DNA from: PUMD01 sp964599275
GTDB taxonomy: Bacteria; Bacillota; Sulfobacillia; SLMV01
Assembly: GCA_964599275.1 (NCBI GenBank)
Contig: CAZRFK010000054.1
Span: forward strand, 1 to 13,472
Direction: 5' to 3'
DNA length: 13,472 nt
In this document: in pieces, positions 1 to 7,055 of the stretch
How positions within the stretch are numbered: position 1 is the stretch's first letter
Layout of the letters: every line of letters begins with the position of its first letter
Translations under genes and position numbers: made by a program
Notes under the pieces: generated by a model
Seen by the model: the letters and a program-made list of their open reading frames with translations, nothing else
Told to the model about the DNA's origin: nothing
The model's database searches: none

Positions 1-116
1 TTAGAGATGACCTGATATTGTTGGGAGCTGTACCCAGTGCTCTGTTGGCTTTGCTGGGAGACCGGATATTAGGGCATGTTGAATCCATTGTTACACCGAA
101 AGGCTTGAAGATCTAA
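1..116 (+). CDS. Betaine/choline ABC transporter permease, C-terminal end (partial)
   Basis: Only the last 37 codons are visible; the frame opens at base 3 and stops with TAA at 114-116. The peptide has a hydrophobic stretch (LILLGAVPSALLALLGD) followed by a short tail ending in TPKGLKI. This matches the end of the ProW/OpuCB-type inner-membrane permeases, which typically close with a GA-P-ALLALL helix and a TPKGL-like tail. The family forms the membrane channel of quaternary-amine (glycine betaine, choline, carnitine) importers. The next gene, 56 bp downstream on the same strand, encodes a matching substrate-binding lipoprotein, which supports the call. The ATPase is presumably upstream, outside the window. 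The assignment rests on a short tail plus context. Confidence 0.75.
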   Translation, partial: RDDLILLGAVPSALLALLGDRILGHVESIVTPKGLKI

Positions 117-172
117 CTTGGTCATATTCACGCAGCAAAATCAGGCAAAATCCTGAGGGAGGGATTGTATTT

Positions 173-1099
173 ATGCGCTTACGTTTTTCCGGTAAGGTAG
201 CAGTTATGGTACTTGTCAGTATGATGCTCATTTCTGGGGTTTTTGGATGCGGGGAAGAAGCGGAAGAGCCGACAACACACATTACTCTGGGTTCGAGCAC
301 CTTCTCCGAACCGTGGGTGCTCACAGAAATGGCTTCTATACTCATTGAGGAAAAAACAGACATTGCAGTTGAACACACCAGTGGTTTTACAGCTGAGGGC
401 TTAATGCATGAAGCCTTGATGGAAGAAGATCTGCATGGTTACACGTCCTGGACGGGGACAATCTTTACCACTCTGTTCGATATGGAAGTTACCCAGGAAT
501 GGCGCGACCGCGAAAAAGTTCTCAACTATGTGAGTGAGGAGTACGAAAAAATTGGTGGTACAGTGATGCCTCCTTTCGGTTTTAATAATACCTATGCTCT
601 TGCTGTCCGGGAGGAATTTGCCCAGGAGCATGATTTAAAAACAGTCAGTGATTTGAAGGAGCAGTCAGGCGATCTGGTGTTGGCCTGTGACTATGATTTT
701 ACTGAGCGGGATGGAGACGGCCTGACAGAGCTGTTAGAGCATTATGACATGGAATTTAAAGAAACAGAGCCGATGGATTATGGAATGGTCTACCGTGCGG
801 TTGGAGAAGGAGATGTTGATGTTTCGGTAGCCTATTCAACTGACGGTAGAATCGAAGCTCAGAATCTCGTGGTCTTGGAGGATGATAAGGGATTCTTCCC
901 ACCTTACGATGGGATATTCATAATGGATCAGGAACTCCTTGACGACCATCCAGAAATTGAAGAGGCACTGGAAGTCTTATGGGGAGAAATAGATGAGGAA
1001 ACCATGGCGGATCTGAATGCCCAGATAGATGTACACGAGCGTGATTACGAGGATGTAGCCCGGGAATTTTTACAGGAACAGGGTTTGCTTGACGATTAG
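173..1099 (+). CDS. Glycine betaine/choline ABC transporter substrate-binding lipoprotein
   Basis: A 308-residue extracytoplasmic binding protein of the OpuAC/OpuCC/OsmF class, which captures quaternary amines and delivers them to the permease encoded just upstream. The N-terminus is a lipoprotein signal: MRLRFSGK, then a hydrophobic core, then a lipobox-like VFGC with the lipidated cysteine at residue 26 (Phe at -2 is slightly unusual). Family landmarks follow in order: a GSSTFSEPWVLTEM segment near 40, a DLHGYTSWTGT segment near 90, PFGFNNTYALAVRE near 136-149, and a DGRIEAQNLVVLEDDKGFFP stretch followed by PYDG near 225-248. The ATG is preceded by a GAGGGAGGG ribosome site. Gene spacing (56 bp) and the terminator right after it suggest this is the last gene of the transport operon. 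The ligand cannot be decided between betaine, choline and carnitine from the sequence alone. The protein is strongly acidic. Confidence 0.92.
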   Translation: MRLRFSGKVAVMVLVSMMLISGVFGCGEEAEEPTTHITLGSSTFSEPWVLTEMASILIEEKTDIAVEHTSGFTAEGLMHEALMEEDLHGYTSWTGTIFTTLFDMEVTQEWRDREKVLNYVSEEYEKIGGTVMPPFGFNNTYALAVREEFAQEHDLKTVSDLKEQSGDLVLACDYDFTERDGDGLTELLEHYDMEFKETEPMDYGMVYRAVGEGDVDVSVAYSTDGRIEAQNLVVLEDDKGFFPPYDGIFIMDQELLDDHPEIEEALEVLWGEIDEETMADLNAQIDVHERDYEDVAREFLQEQGLLDD

Positions 1100-1132
1100 G
1101 GCAGTGAATCAACGGAATATTTGATAACCATT

Positions 1133-1180
1133 GCGGGACGAGAGGTTCTCCTCTGGGGGGATTTCTCGTCCTCGCTTTTT
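1133..1180 (+). terminator. Rho-independent terminator after the betaine transport operon
   Basis: Inverted repeat GCGGGACGAGA ... TCTCGTCCTCGC followed at once by TTTTT, 33 bp after the binding-protein stop codon. The stem is nearly perfect and the T-run follows it directly, so this should end the transport operon. Confidence 0.85.
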
Positions 1181-1181
1181 G

Positions 1182-1201
1182 CTGACAAATTAACTTGTCA
1201 G
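1182..1201. repeat. Perfect 7-bp inverted repeat (possible operator or second hairpin)
   Basis: CTGACAA-attaac-TTGTCAG, arms identical and 6 bp apart, directly behind the terminator T-run. It is followed by TGGTTTT, so it could be a weak second terminator. As a DNA palindrome it could also be an operator for the aldo/keto reductase promoter. Neither role is demonstrated. Confidence 0.5.
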
Positions 1202-1570
1202 TGGTTTTCTAGCAACTTGCGATCTTGGATATCCTGTTAATGACGTCAAAGTTATACAGATTTTCAGAATAAGTGATACAAATTGTTTAATGTGAGTATT
1301 TGAGGGAGGAAAGCGCAGGTAAATTATCTAATGCGTAAAAGAAAAGAAGAGTTTTATGTTGAGGTGGCAGAAAGTCGGAAGTTTCAAAGTTCGTCTTACA
1401 TCCGGCAGGTTCACTGAGCGATTTTTCATTCTGCTGCCTCGGACACTGACCACCTGTGTGGCATGACATTCATATACAGGCCAGACAGGTGAGGTGATGT
1501 CTGTCATGTTTGTAATCAGCTGTATGTATGGAAAAAGAGTTGTATTTAATGAAGTCACAGGAGGGGTATC
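1202..1570. other. Long leader region before the aldo/keto reductase gene
   Basis: No convincing gene is present. The only open frame with any appeal is a 28-codon ORF at 1331-1417 (MRKRKEEFYVEVAESRKFQS and eight more residues). Its nearest purine-rich stretch (GGGAGGA, about 1304-1310) lies some 20 bases upstream, too far for a normal ribosome site. Between 1462 and 1508 there are nested inverted repeats: CATGACA (1462-1468) and CAGACA (1482-1487) can both pair within TGTCTGTCATG (1498-1508). This could fold into a bulged stem about 60 bp before the reductase start. I do not see a good -35/-10 pair. No known riboswitch consensus was recognised. Confidence 0.4.
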
Positions 1571-2707
1571 ATGCAGTACAGAGAATATGGTAGCACTGAT
1601 TTAGAAGTTTCCACACTGGGGTTTGGCTTGATGCGTTTGCCCACAGAGGGAGACGATTCTTCCGAGATCGATGAAGAAGAGGCAGTTAAAATGGTGCGGT
1701 ATGCAATAGACGAGGGAGTAAATTATCTGGACACGGCTTATCCTTACCATGGTGGTAACAGCGAGACTCTGGCGGCAAAAGCCTTGAAAGGTGGATATCG
1801 AGAAAAAGTACATCTGGTCACCAAACTCCCCGTGTGGGAAGTGGAGGAGCACGATGATTTTGACCGACTGCTGAATGAACAGTTGGAAAAGCTGGAAACT
1901 GACTGCATTGATGTTTACCTGCTGCATGGATTGAACAGCGAACGGTGGGAGAAAGTTTCTGAACTGCAGGTGGAAAAGTTCCTTGACCGCATTCAGGAAG
2001 ACGGCCGCGTCCGGTATGTAGGATTTTCCTTCCACGATGAGCTGGGTGTATTCAAAAACATTGTTGACAGTTATGATTGGGACGCCTGTCTTATCCAGTT
2101 GAATTTCATGGATCACGATTATCAGGCAGGTGTGGAAGGTATGCGCTATGCTCAAGATAATGACATGGCTGTTGCTATCATGGAGCCCCTGCGGGGTGGC
2201 AAGCTGGCCGAGAATGTCCCTGATGATGTTATGGAGGTGTGGCAACAAGCTGACGTCGATAGAACACCAGCTGACTGGGCGCTGCGCTGGGTATGTAATC
2301 ATCCGGAAGTGAGTGTTGTGCTCAGCGGTATGTCCAACATGCAGCAGATGAAAGAGAATATTGAGACGGTAAAAGATGCATATCCCAATTCTTTGACTGA
2401 TCAGGAAATTGAAATTATCGAGGAAGTCCGTGACATTTACCTGGACAGGATGCAGGTCAACTGCACCAGCTGCGAGTATTGTTTGCCTTGTCCGCAAGAG
2501 GTCAGCATTCCGCGAATCTTGAGCTTGTGGAATGAAGCGTCTATGTATCAAACCAAGGAGTCAGCCGCCAAAAGGTATGCCAGTATGCAGGAGGATGATA
2601 AGTCAGCCGTTGAATGTGTTGAATGTGGAGCCTGCGAGGAAGAATGTCCGCAGACCATAAAAATTATCGACGCATTAAAGGAGGCTCATCAGTACTTGAA
2701 TGTATAG
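1571..2707 (+). CDS. Aldo/keto reductase with C-terminal 4Fe-4S ferredoxin motifs
   Basis: A 378-residue cytoplasmic oxidoreductase. Residues 1-280 form the aldo/keto reductase barrel, with the expected tetrad D54, Y59, K85 and H119 at family spacing. Residues 298-307 hold C298-xx-C301-xx-C304-xx-C307-P, and residues 349-359 hold C349-xx-C352-xx-C355-xxx-C359-P. The two motifs suggest one or two 4Fe-4S clusters, or one ferredoxin-type cluster plus a structural site. This architecture is the COG1453-type family, common in anaerobes, whose substrates are mostly unknown. An electron-transfer link between a carbonyl substrate and ferredoxin is a reasonable inference. The ATG sits 6 bases after an excellent AGGAGGGG site. 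The gene is alone between two terminators, so it is probably monocistronic. The catalytic residues are intact, so nothing suggests decay. Confidence 0.92.
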   Translation: MQYREYGSTDLEVSTLGFGLMRLPTEGDDSSEIDEEEAVKMVRYAIDEGVNYLDTAYPYHGGNSETLAAKALKGGYREKVHLVTKLPVWEVEEHDDFDRLLNEQLEKLETDCIDVYLLHGLNSERWEKVSELQVEKFLDRIQEDGRVRYVGFSFHDELGVFKNIVDSYDWDACLIQLNFMDHDYQAGVEGMRYAQDNDMAVAIMEPLRGGKLAENVPDDVMEVWQQADVDRTPADWALRWVCNHPEVSVVLSGMSNMQQMKENIETVKDAYPNSLTDQEIEIIEEVRDIYLDRMQVNCTSCEYCLPCPQEVSIPRILSLWNEASMYQTKESAAKRYASMQEDDKSAVECVECGACEEECPQTIKIIDALKEAHQYLNV

Positions 2708-2737
2708 CTCAATGCAATGACCCATAATTTATGCAGC

Positions 2738-2767
2738 AAAAAGGGGTGGTGTTTGCCACCCTTTTCT
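2738..2767 (+). terminator. Rho-independent terminator after the aldo/keto reductase
   Basis: AAAAGGGGTGG-tgtttg-CCACCCTTTTC, 30 bp after the stop codon: a GC-rich stem flanked by an A-tract and a T-tract, so it could work in either direction. Confidence 0.85.
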
Positions 2768-3077
2768 CCAGCTTTCAGTGATCTACCTTTATACGGCAGA
2801 AAGGGCAGACTAAAATCAAATGGTATTGACTTTCAGTAGGTTGTTTTATGGTTGTCTAGTTAAAGAGCTGGCTTTTATTTTTTTCTGTTAGCGTTTGGAT
2901 CTGAATTGCATGTCACGGCAGAAATGGTGGCAAACATCACGGTAACAAATTTCAATTGGTTTTATTATGCGAAAAGGCTTCTGACTTATCCGTTATCTTG
3001 ATATGACGAAGGATATTTCTTCTCACTGTGGAAATCTACTGTAGTCCCGAAGTATTAATCCAGGAGGTGAGTGTTGT
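2768..3077. other. Upstream region of the tldD-tldE operon
   Basis: No gene is seen in these 310 bases. A weak promoter candidate, TTGACT (2826-2831) with TATGGT (2847-2852), has a 15-bp spacer that is too short for confidence. Short ORFs of 11 codons (from 2910) and 13 codons (from 3003) have no ribosome site, and neither looks like a precursor peptide for TldD/TldE. The region ends in the very strong ribosome site AGGAGGTGA (3062-3070) of tldD. Confidence 0.4.
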
Positions 3078-4505
3078 TTGAAGGAATTACTTGAAACTGC
3101 GTTGAACGAAGCCAAAAAGTGCGGTGCAGATTATGCTGATGTACGTGTGGTGAAAAGAACCAGTGAGCCCCTTTCCGTCAAAAACGGCCAGGTCACAAAT
3201 CTTTCTTCCGTAGAGGATGAGGGGTTTGGAGTGCGGGTATGGATAGATGGAGGATGGGGATTTGCCAGCAGCGGGCGATTGAGCAGGGCTGAATTACGTG
3301 ATAAGGCCCGGCAGGCGAGCCAGATTGCCAAAGCCAGCGCCAGGGTGCAGCAAAAGCCCAAACAGCTTTCCGCAGTGGAGGCGGTTGAAGATACCTACAC
3401 AACTGAAGTTAAAGTCGATCCTTTTGAAGTGAGTGGTAAGGAGAAGCTTGATCTGCTGCGTGAGATCGACGAAATCATGCGGCGTCCCGAACAGGTTCGG
3501 GTGAGTACGGTTTCGACCTCCGCTCGCCGGGAGGAAAAGATTTTCATGAGCACGGAGGGTTCATACATTGAACAGGTGCTGACAGAAACAGGTCTGTCAA
3601 TGTCAGCCACTGCAGCAGGCGAGGGAGATGTACAGCGGCGCTCTTTTCGTGATCAGGTAAAGGCAGGGTTCGAATTCGTGCAAAATGAAGATCTGCACGA
3701 AAAGGCGGAAAATCTATCCGATGAAGCGGTTCAACTGTTGACCGCGGACGTCTGTCCTCAGACTGAGACTGACCTCATTTTGGGGTCATCACAATTGGCC
3801 CTACAGATTCATGAGTCATGTGGGCATCCCATCGAACTGGATCGAGTTTATGGAAGCGAAGCCAGCTTTGCGGGAACCAGTTTTCTGACCACCGATAAAC
3901 TGGGCGATTTTCAGTATGGGTCTCCTCTGGTGAACATAGTTGCCGACGCAACCGTGCCAGGTGGGCTTGGTACATTTGGATACGATGATGAAGGTGTTCC
4001 TGCTCAGCGGGCTCAGATTGTCGAAGAAGGCAGATTTGTGGATTACCTGACCAGTCGGCAAACAGCCGCAACTTTGCAGCAAGAAAGTAACGGTTGTATG
4101 TTGGCGGACGGGTGGAGCAACGTTCCTCTTGTTCGCATGACTAACATTAACCTTGAACCTGGTGAAGGAACCTTACAGGATATCATTGAGGATACCGAGC
4201 ATGGTATTTTGATGGATGCACCGAAAAGCTGGAGTCTGGATGATAAGCGCCTGAATTTTCATTTCGGCTGCGAGTATGCCTATGAGATTGTCAACGGTGA
4301 GATTACCAGATTGCTCAAAAATCCTGCGTACACCGCCACTACGCCCCAATTTTGGAATAGTTGTGACGCTATCGCTGGTCAAAAGGAGTGGCGGATATGG
4401 GGATTGCCCAGCTGTGCTAAAGGAGAACCAGTGCAGATCGCCCATGTGGGTCACGGCGCATCACCGGCTCGTTTTCGAAACATAGAGGTAGGTGTTCAGG
4501 AATGA
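3078..4505 (+). CDS. tldD: TldD-type zinc metallopeptidase subunit
   Basis: A 475-residue member of the TldD/PmbA (U62) family, the catalytic half of the TldD/TldE heterodimer. That complex degrades unfolded peptides and, in known cases, trims precursor or antitoxin peptides such as the microcin B17 leader and CcdA. The zinc-binding signature HESCGH (H245, E246, H250) is intact, and a Cys in the C-terminal SCAKGEP segment (C446) matches the expected fourth zinc ligand. The N-terminal half carries the usual KNGQV and GVRVW substrate-channel segments. The start is TTG at 3078, chosen because AGGAGGTGA ends 7 bases upstream and the nearby GTG and TTG are out of frame. The stop overlaps the next start (ATGA), so the two genes are translationally coupled. 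The substrate is unknown; no precursor peptide was found nearby. Confidence 0.95.
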   Translation: MKELLETALNEAKKCGADYADVRVVKRTSEPLSVKNGQVTNLSSVEDEGFGVRVWIDGGWGFASSGRLSRAELRDKARQASQIAKASARVQQKPKQLSAVEAVEDTYTTEVKVDPFEVSGKEKLDLLREIDEIMRRPEQVRVSTVSTSARREEKIFMSTEGSYIEQVLTETGLSMSATAAGEGDVQRRSFRDQVKAGFEFVQNEDLHEKAENLSDEAVQLLTADVCPQTETDLILGSSQLALQIHESCGHPIELDRVYGSEASFAGTSFLTTDKLGDFQYGSPLVNIVADATVPGGLGTFGYDDEGVPAQRAQIVEEGRFVDYLTSRQTAATLQQESNGCMLADGWSNVPLVRMTNINLEPGEGTLQDIIEDTEHGILMDAPKSWSLDDKRLNFHFGCEYAYEIVNGEITRLLKNPAYTATTPQFWNSCDAIAGQKEWRIWGLPSCAKGEPVQIAHVGHGASPARFRNIEVGVQE

Positions 4506-5848
4506 TTGGACGTAAAAAAAGCATGGAAGTGTTGAAGAAAGTCCTGAGCAGATCAGATGCGGACCAGGTAGAAGCGCGGATTTCAGGCGAAGAATTGGCT
4601 TTGACTCGATTTGCTAACTCCGAAATTCATCAGAATTTGACCAGAGAAAACTCCACACTGCACGTCAGAGCAGTAGTTGACAGGAAGATTGGAACAGCCA
4701 CCACCAACAATTTTGATGATGAGTCAGTGCATAAGGTGGTGGAACAGGCGGAGAATCTGGCCAGGATGCAGGAGGTCAATGAGGATTTTGAGTCCCTGCC
4801 GGATCCGGGTTGTGCCTCTGACATGAAGAATTATTATTCATCCACCGCTCAATACTCTCCCGGCCAGCGGGCCTCAGACGTGGAAGTCATTGCGGAAAAA
4901 GCTGAAGAAGAAAAGGAGTTTAAGGCTTTTGGGGCTCACAATACAGTGACAGAAGAATTAGCGGTCATGAATTCTCTGGGCGTAAAGGCCTATGATACCA
5001 GCACCTATGCTTATCTGCGGACTGTCATTGAAGGTCCCAACGGCACTGGATACGCGGATCAGTTAGATCGCGATGTAGATCGGGTTAAACCCTGGCAGAT
5101 CGGCGATGAAGCTGTGAAGAAGGCTGCCAGGGCGCAAAATCCTGTAGAACTTGCCACCGGTGACTATGAGGCAATATTTGAACCTTACGCGGTTGCCGAT
5201 ATCGTTCGTTTCCTGGGTTATCTGGGATTCCGGGCGCGACTGGTTCAAGAAGGTCAGAGTTTTATGGCAGACAAATTCGGTGAGCAGATAACCGGTAACA
5301 AATTTACCATTTGGGATGACGCAGAGGACGGCCGAACCCTCAACAGGCCCTTTGATGCCGAAGGAGTGCCCAAAAAGAGAGTGGATCTGGTTACTTCAGG
5401 TGTGGCTGAGGGAGTAGTGTATGACTCCTTTACTGCCCACAGGGAGGACAAACACTCCACCGGTCATGCCCGGGTTCGCAGGGGAGTAACCCAAGACATG
5501 CCTGCCAATATGATCATGAAAACCGGTTCGAGCTCACTTGAGGAGATGATTGCGTCTACAGACAGAGGTCTCCTGGTCACGCGGTTTCACTATACCCACT
5601 GCCCCGAACCCAGAGAAGTGGTCATGACGGGGACCACCCGCGACGGGATTTTCTACGTGGAAGATGGTGAAGTTAAGTATCCGGTCAAGAATATGCGGTT
5701 GACCGACAGCGTGCTGCGAATGTTCAAGCACATTCAGGCCATTTCTTCGGAAGCGAAACTGCAAAGAGATTGGTGGAGTACGTTTACTTCTCTCTTACCT
5801 GCAGTACATGTGGGAAGTTCCCGTTGGTCTGGTGCTACAGATTTCTAA
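4502..5848 (+). CDS. pmbA: TldE/PmbA partner subunit of the TldD protease
   Basis: A 448-residue TldD/PmbA-family protein lacking any HExxxH motif. This is the hallmark of the non-catalytic TldE half, which closes the proteolytic chamber together with TldD. Conserved features include an N-terminal LTRFANSEIHQN segment, the central DRDV / ARAQNPVELATGDYEAIFEP region, the HYTHCPEPREVVMTGTTRDG stretch near residue 361, and a C-terminal VKNMRLTDSVLRMFKHI segment. The ATG overlaps the tldD stop by 4 bases, and the ribosome site (AGGTAGGTG) lies inside tldD. A strong terminator follows 22 bp after the stop, so the operon is exactly these two genes. Length is normal for the family and there is no sign of decay. 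Confidence 0.94.
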   Translation: MIGRKKSMEVLKKVLSRSDADQVEARISGEELALTRFANSEIHQNLTRENSTLHVRAVVDRKIGTATTNNFDDESVHKVVEQAENLARMQEVNEDFESLPDPGCASDMKNYYSSTAQYSPGQRASDVEVIAEKAEEEKEFKAFGAHNTVTEELAVMNSLGVKAYDTSTYAYLRTVIEGPNGTGYADQLDRDVDRVKPWQIGDEAVKKAARAQNPVELATGDYEAIFEPYAVADIVRFLGYLGFRARLVQEGQSFMADKFGEQITGNKFTIWDDAEDGRTLNRPFDAEGVPKKRVDLVTSGVAEGVVYDSFTAHREDKHSTGHARVRRGVTQDMPANMIMKTGSSSLEEMIASTDRGLLVTRFHYTHCPEPREVVMTGTTRDGIFYVEDGEVKYPVKNMRLTDSVLRMFKHIQAISSEAKLQRDWWSTFTSLLPAVHVGSSRWSGATDF

Positions 5849-5870
5849 ACTCATACCGATAAATGTGGAG

Positions 5871-5914
5871 ACTGCATTCGGCAGACCTTGCCGGTCTGGC
5901 GAGTGCAGTTTTTT
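5871..5914 (+). terminator. Rho-independent terminator after tldD-pmbA
   Basis: ACTGCATTCGGCAGACC ... GGTCTGGCGAGTGCAGT forms a 17-bp stem with two mismatches around a 5-base loop (ttgcc), followed by TTTTTT. The complementary strand has no T-run, so it should act only on the plus strand and not on the convergent epimerase gene. Confidence 0.9.
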
Positions 5915-5951
5915 GGGGCTCCATTTCCTTTAGACAAGACAATTTACTGCT

Positions 5952-6899
5952 TCATCCCTGACTACGCTGGTGTCTTATTACTCTCTTGAGAATTTGATCT
6001 ATATCTGCCCTGGGGTGGTATCCCAACTGCTGCAGACGACTTATGTCCGGCCGGCGCTGTCTGGTTTCCTCGTAATCTTCTCCGTAAACCTGCCTATATG
6101 GAATCTTCTTGATGTCGGATTTTGAATCGGTCAAATTTCGTATCTTTTTGGCAAGTTGCATTATGGAGATCTCCCGGCTTCCGCCTATATTGTAGGGGGT
6201 TCCCGGCTGCCCCTTCTGGCACACCAATATTGCACCTCGAACTGCATCATTTACGTCAACAAAGGTGCGGGTCTGCTTCCCATCACCGAAAACAAGAATC
6301 GGTTCGTCATTCAAACATTTGCTCACGAAAGTCGGAACTACCATACCCGAGCTGGGGGTCTGTAGTGGACCGGTGACGTTAAAAAAGCGGCCAATTTTCA
6401 TATCAGTGCCCTTTTTCTTGTGGTAACCTATAGCCAGCTGTTCCTGTATCAGTTTGGTTGCGGAATACACCCAGCTTGGATTGGTAGGTGGACCGTAACG
6501 GCAGTCTGCATCTTCTGGGACCGGGTTTTGTTCAATCTTGCCATAAACAGCGGAGGATGAGGCGAGAAAAACCTCTTTTTCGTAGCGTGTTGCCGCCTGC
6601 ATGATATTTTCGGTTCCAATAACTCCTACGTGTACAGTCTGAAGCCTGTTTTTCTGAGTCCGTCTGATACCAACCACGCTTGCAAGATGCACGATGTAGT
6701 CTGCCTGCTTAACCAGAGCATTCATCAGTGTCTCATCACGAACGTCTCCGATGACCAAGTCTGCAGATGTTTCTGGCAGGTTGTGTTCCATATCACTGGA
6801 CAGATTGTCCACAATAGTGACCTGGTGCCCTTTTTCTGACAGCATTTTTGTGAGGTTATAGCCAATGAATCCTGCTCCGCCGGTTATCAAGTAATGCAT
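5952..6899 (-). CDS. NAD-dependent epimerase/dehydratase (nucleotide-sugar, extended SDR)
   Basis: A 315-residue extended short-chain dehydrogenase. The Rossmann signature GGAGFIG gives G7-xx-G10-xx-G13, with an acidic residue (D31) after strand 2 that favours NAD. The catalytic residues are visible: the SSS run at 114-116 and Y145-xxx-K149 (YSATK). The RFFNVTGPLQ segment near 171-180 is the usual sugar-nucleotide loop, and the C-terminal GKQTRTFVDVNDAV segment is typical of UDP-glucose/GlcNAc 4-epimerases and related dehydratases. It probably makes an activated sugar for surface glycans, together with the glycosyltransferases nearby. The exact substrate cannot be told. The ATG follows GGGGAGGG by 10-11 bases, and that ribosome site lies inside a perfect inverted repeat, described separately. 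The gene is convergent with tldD-pmbA. Confidence 0.9.
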   Translation of the reverse strand: MHYLITGGAGFIGYNLTKMLSEKGHQVTIVDNLSSDMEHNLPETSADLVIGDVRDETLMNALVKQADYIVHLASVVGIRRTQKNRLQTVHVGVIGTENIMQAATRYEKEVFLASSSAVYGKIEQNPVPEDADCRYGPPTNPSWVYSATKLIQEQLAIGYHKKKGTDMKIGRFFNVTGPLQTPSSGMVVPTFVSKCLNDEPILVFGDGKQTRTFVDVNDAVRGAILVCQKGQPGTPYNIGGSREISIMQLAKKIRNLTDSKSDIKKIPYRQVYGEDYEETRQRRPDISRLQQLGYHPRADIDQILKRVIRHQRSQG

Positions 6900-6909
6900 A
6901 GATTATATT

Positions 6910-6945
6910 CCCTCCCCATTCATGATATTGGTTTTCTGGGGAGGG
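6910..6945 (-). promoter_or_regulatory. Hairpin covering the ribosome binding site of the epimerase gene
   Basis: On the minus strand CCCTCCCCA (6945-6937) pairs perfectly with TGGGGAGGG (6918-6910) across an 18-base loop. The second arm is the ribosome binding site of the epimerase, whose ATG is at 6899-6897. A 9-bp, mostly GC stem there should hide the ribosome site when folded. The pairing is seen directly; the regulatory role is inferred. Confidence 0.6.
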
Positions 6946-6955
6946 GTTCGCTGTT

Positions 6956-7055
6956 NNNNNNNNNNNNNNNNNNNNNNNNNNNNNNNNNNNNNNNNNNNNN
7001 NNNNNNNNNNNNNNNNNNNNNNNNNNNNNNNNNNNNNNNNNNNNNNNNNNNNNNN
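6956..7055. other. Assembly gap (100 N)
   Basis: Exactly 100 N, the conventional placeholder for a gap of unknown length. The true distance between the epimerase leader and the kynureninase gene is unknown, as is the kynureninase start. Confidence 0.99.

Noticed and set aside
1506..1604. A 32-codon ORF running into the aldo/keto reductase start
   Set aside because: It overlaps the strong ribosome site and start of the reductase in another frame; the peptide has no recognisable features.
1601..2551. A 316-codon minus-strand ORF antisense to the aldo/keto reductase
   Set aside because: Its translation shows no domain and is rich in His, Ile and Leu typical of an antisense shadow; the plus-strand frame has all catalytic residues.
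2826..2852. Promoter TTGACT / TATGGT before tldD
   Set aside because: The spacer is 15 bp and the -10 is poor; kept only as a remark in the intergenic entry.
2708..3077. A precursor peptide (RiPP-like) for TldD/TldE
   Set aside because: Only 11- and 13-codon ORFs without ribosome sites were found, and no maturation enzymes lie nearby, so a peptide-processing cluster is not supported.
6894..7055. A kynureninase start at ATG 6894
   Set aside because: That ATG is separated from the coding sequence by an N gap of unknown length and is read antisense to the epimerase start; the apparent N-terminus shows no family similarity.
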